Origin: Aradus depressus
Taxonomy: Eukaryota; Arthropoda; Insecta; Hemiptera; Aradidae
DNA length: 64,000 nt
Assembly (NCBI GenBank): GCA_963662175.1
Contig: OY759216.1
Span: 44,905,087-44,969,086, forward strand
Direction of reading: 5' to 3'
Both the position numbers and the translations under genes were made by a program. Positions 23,396 to 34,766 of this stretch are shown here, one piece after another. A model generated the notes under the pieces. The model saw only the letters and a list, made by a program, of their open reading frames with translations. It made no database searches and was not told the DNA's origin. Each line of letters begins with the position of its first letter. The first letter of the stretch is position 1.

Positions 23396-24723
23396 CCCTA
23401 GAATGACACCGTGGGGTATCTGACACCCCAATCGAAAGTTAAAGTGTATCATTTAATTTCCTATAGTTCACAGAAGTCCTCCGACCCTATGTAAATCACA
23501 GTCATCTCCTCCCTAACCTTACTGGGACTTCTAACACCTTTAGTAGGCCCTTGTGACTTTAGGAATCAACATTGAAGTGATCTTGGGGTGTCTCACACCC
23601 CACCGTGTTATTGACGTCATTCTTTTTTTTTACCTATTACAGGTAAGTTTTTTTTTTATGGCTTTGTTTATAGTTTATGTGTTAAATCGTTATAGTTAAT
23701 GTTTACTGTGGAGTTGGAAGTGGGTTTTGCGCCAATAGGTTTCTTCATAACGTATATTTATATATTTTAGGAAAGTTATGGCATCTCAAAAGAGGCAGTG
23801 GACTGATGAGGAACTGTTGGTGTATCTCGAAGAATTGAGGAGAGAGGATATTGAGGAACTGGGAGGCAGTTCTTCTGAAGAAGAATATGAAGAAACCCAT
23901 GTTCATTTAGACTCTGAAGAGGAATTAGAGACATTCGTGAGACATGAGGAGCTTAGCACATGTGCAGACTCTTCGACCACATTGTGCCAAGACGATGTCC
24001 CCGCATGTCAACGCAGGTGTACTGTATGGCATGGTCAATTGGAGGAAGCCAATGCCCAGAAAAGATTTTTTACATGAACTTGGATTCCAATTACTCAAAC
24101 CATATTTAGTGGAACGGTCCAAGATCAAACATTTAAGTAGAACTTTGAAAGTACTCATACATGAAATTTGGGGTCAACCCTCAAGCTCAACTCCATCTAC
24201 TGCAATTGTTATACCATCTGGCAAATAATTGAGATGCTCTTTATGCAACAGAGATAAGGATAGAAAATCCAAAATGGTTTGCATGAGCTGCCAGAGGCCG
24301 ATGTGCAACGATCATCGTCTAATGAAGTTCGCCGATTGTGACTGAGTGTAACTGTGCAAATTGTATATATTTTTTGTTAAAGTGATTGTTTTTACATAGA
24401 CACTATACTTGAGTTTTTAAAAAAAATAATAGTTTTTACCTTTCTTACAAATAAAATTTCGTCCAGTATTTTTATCTATATCTACTTTTTAACTTTTTCA
24501 ACATGTTACATCCTTATTTGCTTTTTTTCCTATTCAATTAAAATAACTTTCTAATTTTGTTTGTTTGTTTTATAGTCATTACATACATTCTAAAATATTA
24601 AATCTGCATTACTTTTGGATTAATGTGAAAAATAAATTACAAGAAAATTATATAATGGGCTTGGGGTGTCAGACACCCCACGATGTCAATAGTGGTGACA
24701 AAATTCACAGTGTCATTCTAGGG
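23396..24723 (+). mobile_element. Internally deleted piggyBac element
   Basis: A 1,328-bp element flanked by TTAA at 23392-23395 and 24724-24727. Its ends are perfect 13-bp inverted repeats CCCTAGAATGACA. At the 5' end a 3-bp spacer precedes a 19-bp subterminal repeat TGGGGTATCTGACACCCCA. At the 3' end the spacer is 30 bp and the 19-mer occurs inverted with one mismatch. This asymmetric 13/3/19 versus 19/about 31/13 arrangement is the classic piggyBac architecture. It inserted into a CTTCCCC element copy, which resumes at 24728. It is probably non-autonomous, since the transposase core is missing. Confidence 0.93.
23778..24345 (+). pseudogene. piggyBac transposase remnant
   Basis: The ATG at 23778 opens MASQKRQWTDEELLVYLEEL and an acidic tract (SSSEEEYEE), typical of piggyBac N-termini. 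After about 24000 the homologous frame shifts to one reading KDFLHELGFQLLKPYL, resembling the C-terminal region just before the Cys-rich tail. A TAA at 24226-24228 interrupts it. The tail then shows RCSLC, MVCMSC and RPMCNDH, the C2/C2/CxxH pattern of the piggyBac zinc-binding domain, ending at TGA 24343-24345. The whole DDD catalytic core is deleted, so no active enzyme is encoded. Confidence 0.88.
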
Positions 24724-25437
24724 TTAAATTTCGTGTCGATACATTCATTCTATTGGCAGTTATTAGAGTTTTCATGTTAAGCCTCCCCTTTAATCTCCTT
24801 TTCTTTGATCGATTTAGCTGAAAAACAATAGATGTCGTCATTAGAGGTTTCTAGTTTCACATATAAAATTTTGTGTTAATATATTCATTGTATGTGGAGT
24901 TATTAGGGGTTTTGAAATGAGCTCCTTACCATATTTTCATATAAGATTTACCCTTGTCGAACAGTGTTATTAACACAAACGGTCGACTGGTTTTGGAGGG
25001 AGAGTGAAGACTTAATTGATTAATTTGTGCTGGGGAAGTACATTGCCGGTGAACCGCCGACAACTTTTACCTGTTTAATTTTCCCGTTTAAAATTAAATT
25101 AAAGTTACCTTAATTCCTAACAAAATCATTTTCATTTAGCCATGTAAAAAGAGATTAATATAAAATCTATATGAAAATGGGATACTATCTCTTTTATTAA
25201 AATGGATTGATCATATCAATGTGATATTATTAAATCCAGCTTAACTTTCCACTTGAATTTTGAATGGGAACGGAGCCATATTTAATTTCAAGTAGAAACT
25301 TATCGGAAAAGTTGTGTCAGTGGAATATGTTTGTTATTATCCTACCTGAGTTCTTAAATCAAAATGAATTTTATTTTATTTTAATTATTTTTTTATTTCC
25401 CCTAAATAACGAGTACTAGTTAATTTAACGAATACCT

Positions 25438-25935
25438 TTTTTTTTTTTTTTTTTTTTTTTTCGGGTCCTCCTGACTTCTTAGGGGGGTTGGTCACATCAC
25501 CCTATGTTCTCCCGGCTCCTTACGCCGAGTGATCTCGGGATCTTATCGGGGGTTCTGTTCTGCCTGTGTCCCGGAGCCGGGGGCAGCCGCCGCACGCCTG
25601 TCGGTGGTCGGTGGGGCCCCTGGCACCGGGTTAGTAGGCTTTCTTGATTCTCCGCCAGGAGGAGACGAACCGACCAAAAGCCAGGTAGCCAGCCTCTGTC
25701 ATCAGTCCCGGCAGGTCCAGTCCCAGGTACGATCCTGTCTGGCGAATCAGCGCCGCCCTGGGCACGTCGTATAGCGGGCATTCGAGAACTACGCCGCCAC
25801 ACGAGCAGGCTGGGCTGTTCTTCCTCTTAAAGAAGAAGAGCTTGGCGCTGAAGTCGCCGTGACCTGATAGCAGCTGTGACGTCCAATGGTCTGGTTGTAC
25901 CCATGGAGAGTCAATGCGCGTCTGGACGTCTGGGA
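25438..25935 (-). mobile_element. 5'-truncated LINE 3' end (R1/Jockey-type)
   Basis: On the - strand, a frame from about 25990 reads HWTSQLLSGHGDFSAKLFFF, then KRKNSPACSCGGVVLECPLY, the C-terminal CxC...H-like knuckle following the RT/RNase H domains of R1/Jockey-type LINEs. It ends in a poly(A) tail, seen as a T-run at 25438-25461. It is strongly GC-rich against the AT-rich surroundings, a sign of recent arrival. Its 5' side abuts a SINE-A fragment. Confidence 0.75.
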
Positions 25936-26028
25936 AATAGGTACCTACCTGACATCGTACAGGTTCGGGACCATTGCTTCCAAAGGATGGCATGCATGCT
26001 CAAGGTTTTTTCTTCTTCCAGAAAAATC
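25936..26028 (-). mobile_element. SINE-A fragment
   Basis: Only the segment with tgacatcgtacagg and ggatggcatgcatgctcaag remains. It abuts the LINE at 25438-25935. Confidence 0.5.
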
Positions 26029-26074
26029 CCCCTTTAAATTCAAAACTCTATAAGGAATACACAAAAATTAAATT

Positions 26075-26645
26075 CCATAATAATAATTTTTATTTTTATT
26101 TCTGTTAACCCATAACATGATAATAGGATACGTCATAAGAATATTTACATTAAGATAGCTTATAATTTAGATACTTGGGGGTCATGGTGGTCGTGTGGGC
26201 TAGAGCGTAGGGCTTTGGTCGCATGGTCTCAACATGGTTTACGGGTTCGAATCCCGACCGGGAGTGAGTTTTATTTCGTAGATAGAACTCCCTCCCGGGG
26301 CCATGGATGTCGTAAATAACTAGATAACACAGTGACATGGCTAATATGCACCGTACATAAGGCCAAAAAAATAAAAAATAAAATATTTAGATAATTAACA
26401 ATACTACTAAAAATAAAAAATAAATGAATACTTGAAAATATGAGTATGAAAATAATAATTTTATGCATTAGATAAATTATATATACTATTATATATAATA
26501 AATACAGTAGATTTTTTTTTAAATTTAATTAAAATTAAGATAATATTTTTTGATAACTTTTCCGGAAGTGTCTTTTTCACGATATTTCTGGACGTTCTCG
26601 CGTCCCATCCTTAGGTCACAATGTGCCAAATATAAAAAAAGAAAG
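26075..26645. repeat. Repeat C, copy 1 (split by SINE-B)
   Basis: Shares with 41402-42105 and 54035-54365 the segments tttatttctgttaa...cataagaatatttacattaag, and ttccggaagtgtctttttca with gggacgt/ggacgttct and aatgtgc further on. It has no coding potential. Class unknown. Confidence 0.65.
26174..26384 (+). mobile_element. SINE-B, a second tRNA-derived SINE
   Basis: Box A tgggctagagcg and box B ggttcgaatcc lie in a tRNA-like head different from SINE-A. The tail is A-rich (aaaaaaataaaaaataaaa). The 9-bp duplication atttagata lies at 26165-26173 and 26385-26393. It inserted into repeat C, whose two halves resume on either side. Confidence 0.85.
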
Positions 26646-27420
26646 AAAACAAAATAACATAAATAAAGTGCTAATAAAAATACATAAAATAGAAAAATAA
26701 ATTAGTAGGTAAATAATTTAAAAAAATTATTAAAAAGGAGGATAACTATGGTGGAAATCTGCCAAAAAAAATAAATAAAATTAATGCTATGTATCAAATA
26801 ATAATGTTTTTGAATATAAAACACGATTTTTTTATTATGGTTATTTCACTATTTTTGAATAATTAGAAAAAAAATTCCTTTTCCGAATAGATTTCCTCTA
26901 ACATAAATATTTTTAGTTGAAGTTAATAATAAAAAACAATTAATGCCGAAGTAACATTCATTTCGAAAATGGTTAAATCCTATTGAGAAGAATCTTCTTC
27001 CGTTGAGAACTCAATCTCAGAGTTTTGCACGATTACTATACTTTCTTATACCAAATATGTAAGAAAAATAAAAAATATATAATTCTGGAGGATAGATGAG
27101 GCATTGGATGTGGGTTTGTTAGGTTGGTATCCGGCGGTACAACTAACTGAGTGTGTTGTATTGAGTCTGGAGGTAGATCTCTCAGCTAACGGTGAGGCAG
27201 ACAATTGCAGCTCCCTAATTCTCCATTCCTAGATTTTCCAGGATTGTTGAACAAATGAAGAGACCATAATTAAATTCTTCATCCTTTGTGTCCCATTTCC
27301 AAGGTTCTTCTGACCACGACATCCTTCTATCCTCTTCACTTCTCTAATCTATTTAGGTTTACAACCAGAGTTTCTCTATTTCCTGCAAACTAGAGAGATT
27401 TACAATTTACCAACTTATTT

Positions 27421-28058
27421 TCACTTCCCCAGCTATTTGAAGTATAGGGGAAGTTATGTAATCGCTCTGAAATTAGTTGTGTTGAGTTTTTACCCTAGTT
27501 CCAAAAATGGGAAAAAAAAGTAATTATGTTTGCTTTCTATTGGGTGTCGTGTTAGTTAGATATTATGACTCATGCTTTAACTACTACGTCAAATTGCCTA
27601 TTAGCTCTTTCGTCACTGAATCTATCAACACGAATTTTATATGTATATCCAGAACCTCATAACGACGACACCTGTCAATTTTCAACCAAATCGGCCAAAA
27701 GGAAGGGTGTGATTAGGAGGGAGGCTTAACACAAAATCTCTAATAAATGCCGTTGTAATGAATGTATCAATGTGAAATTTTGTATTTAAATTCGGAACTC
27801 TATTTAGAAACAGACCATCAATTTTCAGCGAGATCAGCCGAAGAGGAAAAGGGGATCAGAGGGGGGCTCAACTCAAAAATATCAATAACTTCCGATAAAA
27901 TGAATGTATCCATCTGGAATTTCATATCCTAATTCAAAACCCCATAAGGATGGTACCTATTCATTATCCTGAAATGGGTCGAGGGAGAGGGAAAAACGTA
28001 ATTGATTAATTCGTATAGAGGAAGTACATCGACGACTTTTTTTTTTTTTTTTTTTTTT
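27421..28058 (+). repeat. CTTCCCC element ending in a T22 run
   Basis: Complete from acttccccagctatttgaag to gaagtacatcgacgac followed by T22 (28037-28058). It contains a SINE-A fragment. Confidence 0.75.
27566..27620 (-). mobile_element. SINE-A fragment inside a CTTCCCC element
   Basis: A short tail-side piece (tattatgactcatgc...tttcgtcact) lies inside the copy at 27421-28036. Confidence 0.45.
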
Positions 28059-28071
28059 GGGGGGGGGGGGG
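28037..28071. repeat. T22-G13 double homopolymer
   Basis: Twenty-two T then thirteen G, directly at the 3' end of a CTTCCCC element and 47 bases before the minisatellite. Confidence 0.95.
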
Positions 28072-28117
28072 TTAGACAATATTCAAACAAGAAGTTTGTT
28101 TTAGTTAATTAAATTAA

Positions 28118-28866
28118 ATGTTGACATGCATGGCTCTCTGGATTGAGCATTCATTACACATGCATTGCACTCCGGATTGAGCATTAATTACCCATGCATT
28201 TCTCTCTGGATTGAGCATTCATTACCCATGCATTTCTCTCTGGATTGAGCATTCATTACACATGCATTGCACTCCGGATTGAGCATTCATTACACATGCA
28301 TTGCACTCCGCATTGAGCATTCATTACACATGCATTGCACTCCCACATGCATTGCTCTCTGGATTGAGCATTCATTACACATGCATTGCACTCCGGATTG
28401 AGCATTCATTACACATGCATTGCACTCCGGATTGAGCATTCATTGCACTCCGGATTGAGCATTCATTACACATGCATTGCACTCCGGATTGAGCATTCAA
28501 TACACACGCATTGCACTCCCACATGCATTGCTCTCTGGATTGAGCATTCATTACACATGCATTGCACTCCGGATTGAGCATTCATTACACATGCATTGCA
28601 CTCCGGATTGAGCATTCATTACACATGCATTGCACTCCGCATTGAGCATTCATTGCACTCCGGATTGAGCATTCATTACACATGCATTGCACTCCGGATT
28701 GAGCATTCATTACACACGCATTGCACTCCCACATGCATTGCTCTCTGGATTGAGCATTCATTACACATGCATTGCACTCCGCATTGAGCATTCATTACAC
28801 ATGCATTGCACTCCGGATTGAGCATTCATTACACATGCATTGCACTCCGCATTGAGCATTCATTAC
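28118..28866 (+). repeat. 34-bp minisatellite array
   Basis: More than twenty tandem units of about 34 bp, built from attgagcattcattacacat then gcattgcactccgg. Variant units (ctctctgg instead of cactccgg; acacgc) recur in order: the cccacatgcattgctctctgg junction is at about 28342, 28518 and 28728, so part of the array has a 210-bp higher-order period. Long open frames on both strands here are by-products of the repeat. Confidence 0.93.
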
Positions 28867-28963
28867 CTTTATGTTGAACAAAAACAGATTCTAGTGAAGC
28901 AGTTCTTTGTTGCTCGCAGAAATCTGTTCTATAGCCTCGAAGTGATAACATAAAAACTAGTTT

Positions 28964-28997
<34 letters not shown>

Positions 28998-31109
28998 AAA
29001 GTTTTTAATTGAGAAATTTTATTAGGAAAGATAAAATGAAGAAATTCTCCTATAAAAAGTTAGGGTATAGTTGGATTTGTGGAATAACTTTGTTCTGTCT
29101 TCTTGCCGTAACGAAGATAAATGATTTTACCATCGACATTGTCATTTGTAACTTTTTCTAACTTTATTTGTTGTTAACTTATTGAGGTTCGATCTCCACA
29201 TTGTTAAGATACCAATCCCAAACATATTTATTGTTGTCTTTGAATGTATGTCTTTAGTTTTGTGCCTCCAGTTTGGCCTGTATAACAGTTGTTACAATCA
29301 ATTCTGAAGAATATAAAATCTTATCTCGTTAAGACGTGTGACTTATTGTGCCCTGTTGTCTCTTTGTTTTGGTGTTAGTTCTTTCAGTTGTCAACCCGAA
29401 CTTTATGCTGCAGTGTAACCATATATAATCGTGTCAACTAGGATTGACCCCATCGGACCATTTTTTTCAATTTCAGGATTACGGGATCCTAAATTTTTCA
29501 ATCTAACTAATTTATTTCTTTATTTATTCATTATAGATGGCTAGTTCGAATAATATATACTCCGATGCTTCAGGGATGCTCAGGGTGTTAAACGAGGTGA
29601 TACTTTCATATACTGTAGAAAGATAGCTCTGAAGGGAAGATGAGGTTGATTTGCATTGCAATGGCTTGAAGTTGAAAAGCTGTTACTACTTTAGTAAACA
29701 CTAGAGGATGAGTGGGATTAGTGGGAAGGAGACCGTAAACATTCAGTCCAAAATAAACAATACTAAAATGGAAATTTAAAATGAATGCCCAAACAGCACG
29801 TATTTAAAAAAATGTTCAATTAATAATTATTTCAATTGGATTTCTTCTAAAGATACTAGAGATGCCATTTGGTTTTCCTAAATTTGCAAAAATGTTCAAT
29901 CCAAGCCTAAGGTATAACTTATCTTACTGGGTTCACAGGGAAAATGAATAGCATGGAATTAGAGAACAAATATTGGGTTTATTTACCTAAACCTACATTA
30001 TAAATAAATCAAAATATCAATATAAAAAAAAAATCAAATTACGTACAATTAAAAAAACCTTACAAATTTCTACAACTACTTCAGTCTCTCTTTTTTTTTT
30101 TTTTATTATTTATTTTATTTTATTTTTTTTTATAGTGGCCACTATTGTAATTATATTTTATATTTTGGGCATATTTACATATAAATAAAAAGTACCTTTT
30201 CTCTTCTACGTACTTCCAATGTTATAATTTTCCCTCCTAAATCTCCTCTACATCTTCTCCCACGCAGACTGGTTCACTACACCTTAACCCTTAAAACACT
30301 TCTCTCTCTAGACTGTCCACTTCCACAACAACATAGACTGTTTCACACTATTTAAAACAGCTGATCGTCGTCTTTTGTTCTCCATTCATTGGTTGTTCAC
30401 ATTTCTTTTAAAACAAAATGCGACTAGTCCCTTTTTGTATATTCATTCACTATTTAAGTTACTTCACTCTTAACAGTTGTTTTTATACAAATACTAATAA
30501 TAATAATAATAGATTTTTTAATATAATAATTAATAATCTTAATGTGTGTAACATTTTTACATCACAGGCATATATATGCTAAATCAAGGCTAAGTCGAAA
30601 AGACAATTTGTATTTTTGTATATTTATTTTTAATTTTTATTTCCCCCTTCACCGAAATTGAATAGGTGTTGAATGTTAAAAAAACGCGGAGACAAATTCT
30701 GATATAGGAGGGTATGTATTTCAATTAAAGGGGACGGACGGATGGACGGGGTTGGGGGTTGTTATTAATTTGTTAGGGGTGGGTCCCGGGTTTTTCCGGG
30801 CCTAGCCCGCGCTCCAGATTTATGGTGAAGGTAGCGGCTCTCTCTAATCCCAAGGATATGAACCTGAACTGAGGGGACAGATAAATCAGAGGTGTCACTC
30901 TAGATAGAGGAGATATAGGGGCAGCTCTTATAAATACATAATGTACAGGACCGGGGGTGCCCCCCCCCACCCAATTAGATAGAGTCGTACGTCTTCGTTA
31001 TGTTCACAAGTTTTGTCTTACCTGAGAATGGATAACAGCCTGCCTCCCCTTCAAATACAAATAATCACTGGTAATGCTCACTCCACCTCCAAAACCAGTC
31101 TACCGTTTG
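28867..31109. other. Intron stretch with a GC-rich patch
   Basis: Mostly AT-rich with T-runs (28967-28993, 30090-30130). A GC-rich patch at 30730-30970 (gggtcccgggtttttccggg) stands out and may be the end of a retroelement, but no conserved protein string is visible in it. Confidence 0.4.
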
Positions 31110-31560
31110 CGCTAATATTCAATAGTTGACCTACATAGGAGCTCCTAATTTCTCATACTCAATTCTGTGTCAATAAATTCATTACATTGGCAGTTATTAG
31201 AGTTTTTGAATTTAGCCCCCTTCCCTTCAGCCGAAATTTAACAGGTTATGTCCTCATTCAGTTTTGACATCAAATATGGAATGTCATGTCAATAAAGTTA
31301 TTGGGGTTTTTGAGTTGAGCCCCCTTCTGATCCTCTTTCCTTCTGCCGATTCCGCTGAAAATTAATAAGTGTCGTCCTTATGCAGTTTGGAATTCACATA
31401 TGAAATTTTGTGTCGAAACATTCATTCTATTGGCAGTTATTAGAGTTTTTATGTTAAGCCTCCCCCCAATCTCCCCTTCCCTTTGGTCGATTTTGCTGAA
31501 AAGGAATAGGTGTCGTCTTTAGAGGGTTCTGGATTCACATTAGCAGATATAATAAATAAA
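31110..31560 (-). repeat. CTTCCCC element, - orientation
   Basis: Blocks gcgctaatattcaatagttg, ttacattggcagttattag and ccctttggtcgattttgctg occur in inverted order relative to the + copies; both ends are degraded. Confidence 0.7.
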
Positions 31561-32100
31561 AACAAATAACTTAACTGATACTATTTATATTTGTTTTTAT
31601 CGATTTGCAGTAATTTAGTGTGTGCATATCATTCAATTTCCTAGAAATGGATACAATATTTTTCTAAACAGCTAACGTTATGTGTGAAGTTATCATTAAC
31701 ATTTCAATTTTATTTTTAAAGTTTTCCAAGTTTTTAAGACTTTAATGTATAAGAGAATGAGAGAAACCCCGCGGGGGTTGCAGAAGTGACAGCTCGGAAT
31801 GTAAACTTGTTGAACTTTCACTTAGTATTTGTTAAGTCGTGGCTGAAGATGGTAGCTATACCAAAAGTAATCCCATATTATATTATATTTATTAACTAAA
31901 ATAGTTAATATAAGGAAAAAAAAATTAGTTTTGAAAATGAGAGATCTGGTCAATGCTACAACTAGACTAGTTTGTTTATCCACTTCTTGTCGACTTCAGG
32001 TTCGAAATGGTTGGCTTCAACAACTCTACAAGTTAAGTTGTCTAGTTTTAGCATAATCGTTACCATGGTATCTCAACAGAACCATGAACAATTGTTATCA

Positions 32101-32220
32101 GGGCGCCGGTAGCTCAGTGGTATGCGTGCTTGACTTCTGAGCTCAAGGTCGTGGGTTCGTAACCCGACCGAGGCCCTTAGTTTATTTTACCTCCCGGACA
32201 TGAGTCATAAAACCTAACCT
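32101..32220 (+). mobile_element. SINE-A, internally deleted
   Basis: Head and tail are joined, with most of the body missing. It is flanked by aacaattgttatca (32087-32100) and aacaatagttatca (32221-32234), a 14-bp duplication with one mismatch. The deletion joins the head to the gacatgagtcataa end region. Confidence 0.87.
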
Positions 32221-32397
32221 AACAATAGTTATCAAGACGTCACAATAGAAAGCGCTGCAGTCGTAGAAGGTTCTAGTCACAACATTTATCACGCTTCAAG
32301 TCTGTTTGATTGTTGACATTTTATCATTCTCTAATAATGTCTGGAGCCATTCGGATTTCTGAGTTATGCCAAAGTGGTAAGTAAACTATTTTAAGTA

Positions 32398-33115
32398 TTG
32401 AACTGATTCCAGGTCTACTTTGTGAAAATTCATAATGCACAAGATAAAGGAATATACACACACTAAAGGAATATAAACTCCACACACTACTTGTCAATAT
32501 TTTCACTATATTGGTCAAAATTACACAACTATAGTTTCGCCTCTTACGGCATTATCAAGTGAACTAAACAGAGAGTACTGCTGAACTAACACAAGGCAGG
32601 ACAAACAAGGTCATAAATTAGACATGTTTATTATGCTCAATGAACAAATAGAACTTAATCCATCGCCGTTGTTAAACCTGAATATTTAAGACAATTTTGA
32701 ACCTTAAATTCATTTAAACCTTAAGTACATGTAGTCAAACTTTATTTAAAGAGAGATTTTTACATAATATTGCTTTATACATATATCAATAGATTAAGAC
32801 TATTCAATTAAGTTAAGCCTTAAGTTACTATTCAATTAAGTTTTGTTTCATATTTCTGTTAGACTTGAATGTTGTAATGTCTCCGTTTTGTACATTATTG
32901 TTTACATTTACTTTCTTGTCACATGTCTAATTCTGTCCTTGTTTGTCCTGCCTTGTGTTAGTTCAGCAGTACTCTCTGTTTAGTTCACTTGATAATGCCG
33001 TAAGAGGCGAAACTATAGTCGTGTAATTTTGACCAATATAGTGAAAATGTTGACAAGTAGTGTTTGGAGTTTATATTCCTTTAGTGTGTGTATATTCCTT
33101 TATCCTGTTCAAGTA
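32398..33115. mobile_element. Large foldback element with hammerhead-like arms
   Basis: Left arm about 32438-32625 and right arm about 32920-33113 are inverted copies (ctgctgaactaacacaagg; cctcttacggcattatcaag). The loop of about 300 bp is AT-rich. Hammerhead-like motifs occur at 32524-32561 (-) and 32986-33023 (+). A related single-arm copy is at 38556-39005. Confidence 0.85.
32986..33023 (+). ncRNA. Hammerhead-like motif, degenerate core
   Basis: Helix I CAC/GTG; core TTGATAA-T in place of CTGANGA; helix II GCC/GGC with GTAAGA loop; GAAAC, TATA loop, GTC. Two core changes (C3 to T, G8 to A) argue against activity. The inverted partner at 32524-32561 has the same core. Confidence 0.35.
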
Positions 33116-33730
33116 AACTATTATTTTGATTGAGTGGTATTTGAAATAGCCTCAAATCTGTGCTTCAACTACTCAATTATTGATTATCTATGTGTGTGTA
33201 TATTATACACATGTTCTTATATACAGAAAATCTTTATAGAGGATCAAAATGATACAAGTTTTTATTGATTTGCAGTAATTTAGTGTGTGCATATCACTCA
33301 ATTTTCTTAAAAATTGATGATACAATATTTTTTCTAAACAGCTAACGTTATGTAGTAAGTTAGTGGCGGTACAAATGGTATTTTTAGAGACGGAAATAGA
33401 AAGGTAGCCCTTGGGGGCTTTTGTGCCATTCCTATAAGCTGTGGGCGAAGAGAAGTCCCTCTGTGCAAGGTGCTTATAGGCTTACTGTTTGTGTGTGTGT
33501 GGTACACTGTGAGGAGGCCGAGAGCTGTTGTGGTGAGTGAGACTGGAGTTTGGGGGCTGCAGCGATACACCTCAAAATAATTAGAAACATTAATCAATGA
33601 AATATTACATTTAAAAACGTAAAAATATTTTGAAGAAAAGTGTTTCTTTATCCAGAAATAAAAAATTGTAATAATAGAAGTCAGAAAGGACACGCAAAAA
33701 TTCAAAGCATTATGTTGTCAAAAAAAAAAA

Positions 33731-33895
33731 GTCGGTGAATCACTGCTACAATAATAAATTTTGCGTTGATAAATTCGATACATTGGTACGGATATTTGAG
33801 TTGATTTTCTTTTCTCTTCGTCGGATTTCGCGGAAAATTAATAATTAGTTTTCATGAAAAAAAGTTTCCCGACCTTGTTCTCTTAGAATCTAATC
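33731..33895 (-). repeat. CTTCCCC element, 3'-end fragment
   Basis: Starts aaaagtcggtgaatcactgc after an A-run, and has ttggtacggatatttgagttg. The rest is degraded. Confidence 0.5.
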
Positions 33896-34639
33896 TTTTT
33901 TCAATTTTTACTCATTTCACTGCTCAAATCAACGCGAAAATATTTATTCTGAAATTTGGTTAAAAACAAAAAAAAAATGACAGAGAACTCCTCATTCGGT
34001 AAAACATGCCGAGAAAAAAATGGCAAAAATGAAATTTTTAAAAACTTGTTGCGACAAAACCAAGGCCCAGTGGAACGAACGGTGAGACATGTCTCCTTAT
34101 TTTCGACTAGAACATGCAAAAAAAGTGTGATCAAAATCCGTGACTCCGACATCGTATCCTCTCCTTGTAAGTTACAAATGCCACCTTTGTAGAGTCCTAA
34201 TACACGGCCCAGTAATTTCCTATGATTTAGGGGTGCATGGAGGCGAAACACACACATCCGAGAACTTACTTGTTTTTTTTTCAGTCTATCCGCTTTTTAT
34301 ATATTCTGTTGAAGGAAAGAATTTGACCAATTGTAAAGAGTGTTTGAAAAGAATTCAAGGTATGTCTCTGTGAGATAGTGATGGGATATGTTTCAGAGTT
34401 CCATCGGCTGCATTCCTGCCATAACATTCCCAGTTCACCTGGATCAATCAAACCATCCCCTACCTAGCTAGCTAGCCTCCCAATAATACTCCATCTCTCT
34501 TTGTTACCTTAATTTACAATTTCTTAGGATTACGTAAGTCGGAAATCCTTTTAACGAGTGTTTTTAACTTCGGTTCCCCTCCCTGCTATTTTGAAAACTA
34601 TAGTAAGTATCGAAACTTTGCACATTGTAAAATACTGAT

Positions 34640-34750
34640 ATGAAGACCGTGTTATATATACATAGGTGTATATATATAATATACCTATGTATATATAACA
34701 CGGTCTATATATATTATATATACATATCACACGGTATATATACCATGTGA
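34640..34750. repeat. AT-rich nested palindromes
   Basis: Successive perfect inverted repeats: atatacataggtgtatat...atacctatgtatat, gttatatata against tatataacac, and tcacacggtatatataccatgtga. They could extrude as cruciforms. The SINE-A copy begins 17 bases later. Confidence 0.75.
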
Positions 34751-34766
34751 TATGTCTAACTTATTA

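Larger units (their letters stand above)
22787..25070. repeat. CTTCCCC element, rearranged host of the piggyBac
   Basis: Begins as a + copy (acttccccaactatacgaag). At about 23085 it turns into - orientation, the junction forming an inverted repeat around tcaatagttgacttacatag. It is interrupted by the piggyBac (23396-24723) and ends again as a + copy (gtgctggggaagtacattgc) near 25070. Confidence 0.72.
31590..33360. repeat. Repeat D pair flanking a foldback
   Basis: About 95 bp (gatttgcagtaatttagtgt gtgcatatca ... aacagctaacgttatgt) occurs at 31602-31685 and again at 33265-33352 in the same orientation, either side of the foldback at 32398-33115 and a SINE-A. This suggests a direct duplication or two ends of one larger element. 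Confidence 0.55.

Noticed and set aside
26184..26262. tRNA gene
   Set aside because: Bounded by a 9-bp target duplication and an A-rich tail, so it is a SINE head.
28375..28791. Cys/Met/Asn-rich and His/Ile-rich frames on both strands
   Set aside because: They arise from the 34-bp minisatellite, whose unit length and composition avoid stops; no gene signals.
29537..29597. Mini-exon MASSNNIYSDASGMLRVLNE between an AG and a GT
   Set aside because: Splice signals are weak and flanking Ddr exons join directly in phase 0; no independent support.
33334..33705. 123-codon - strand frame
   Set aside because: Mixed low-complexity sequence overlapping repeat D; no family resemblance.
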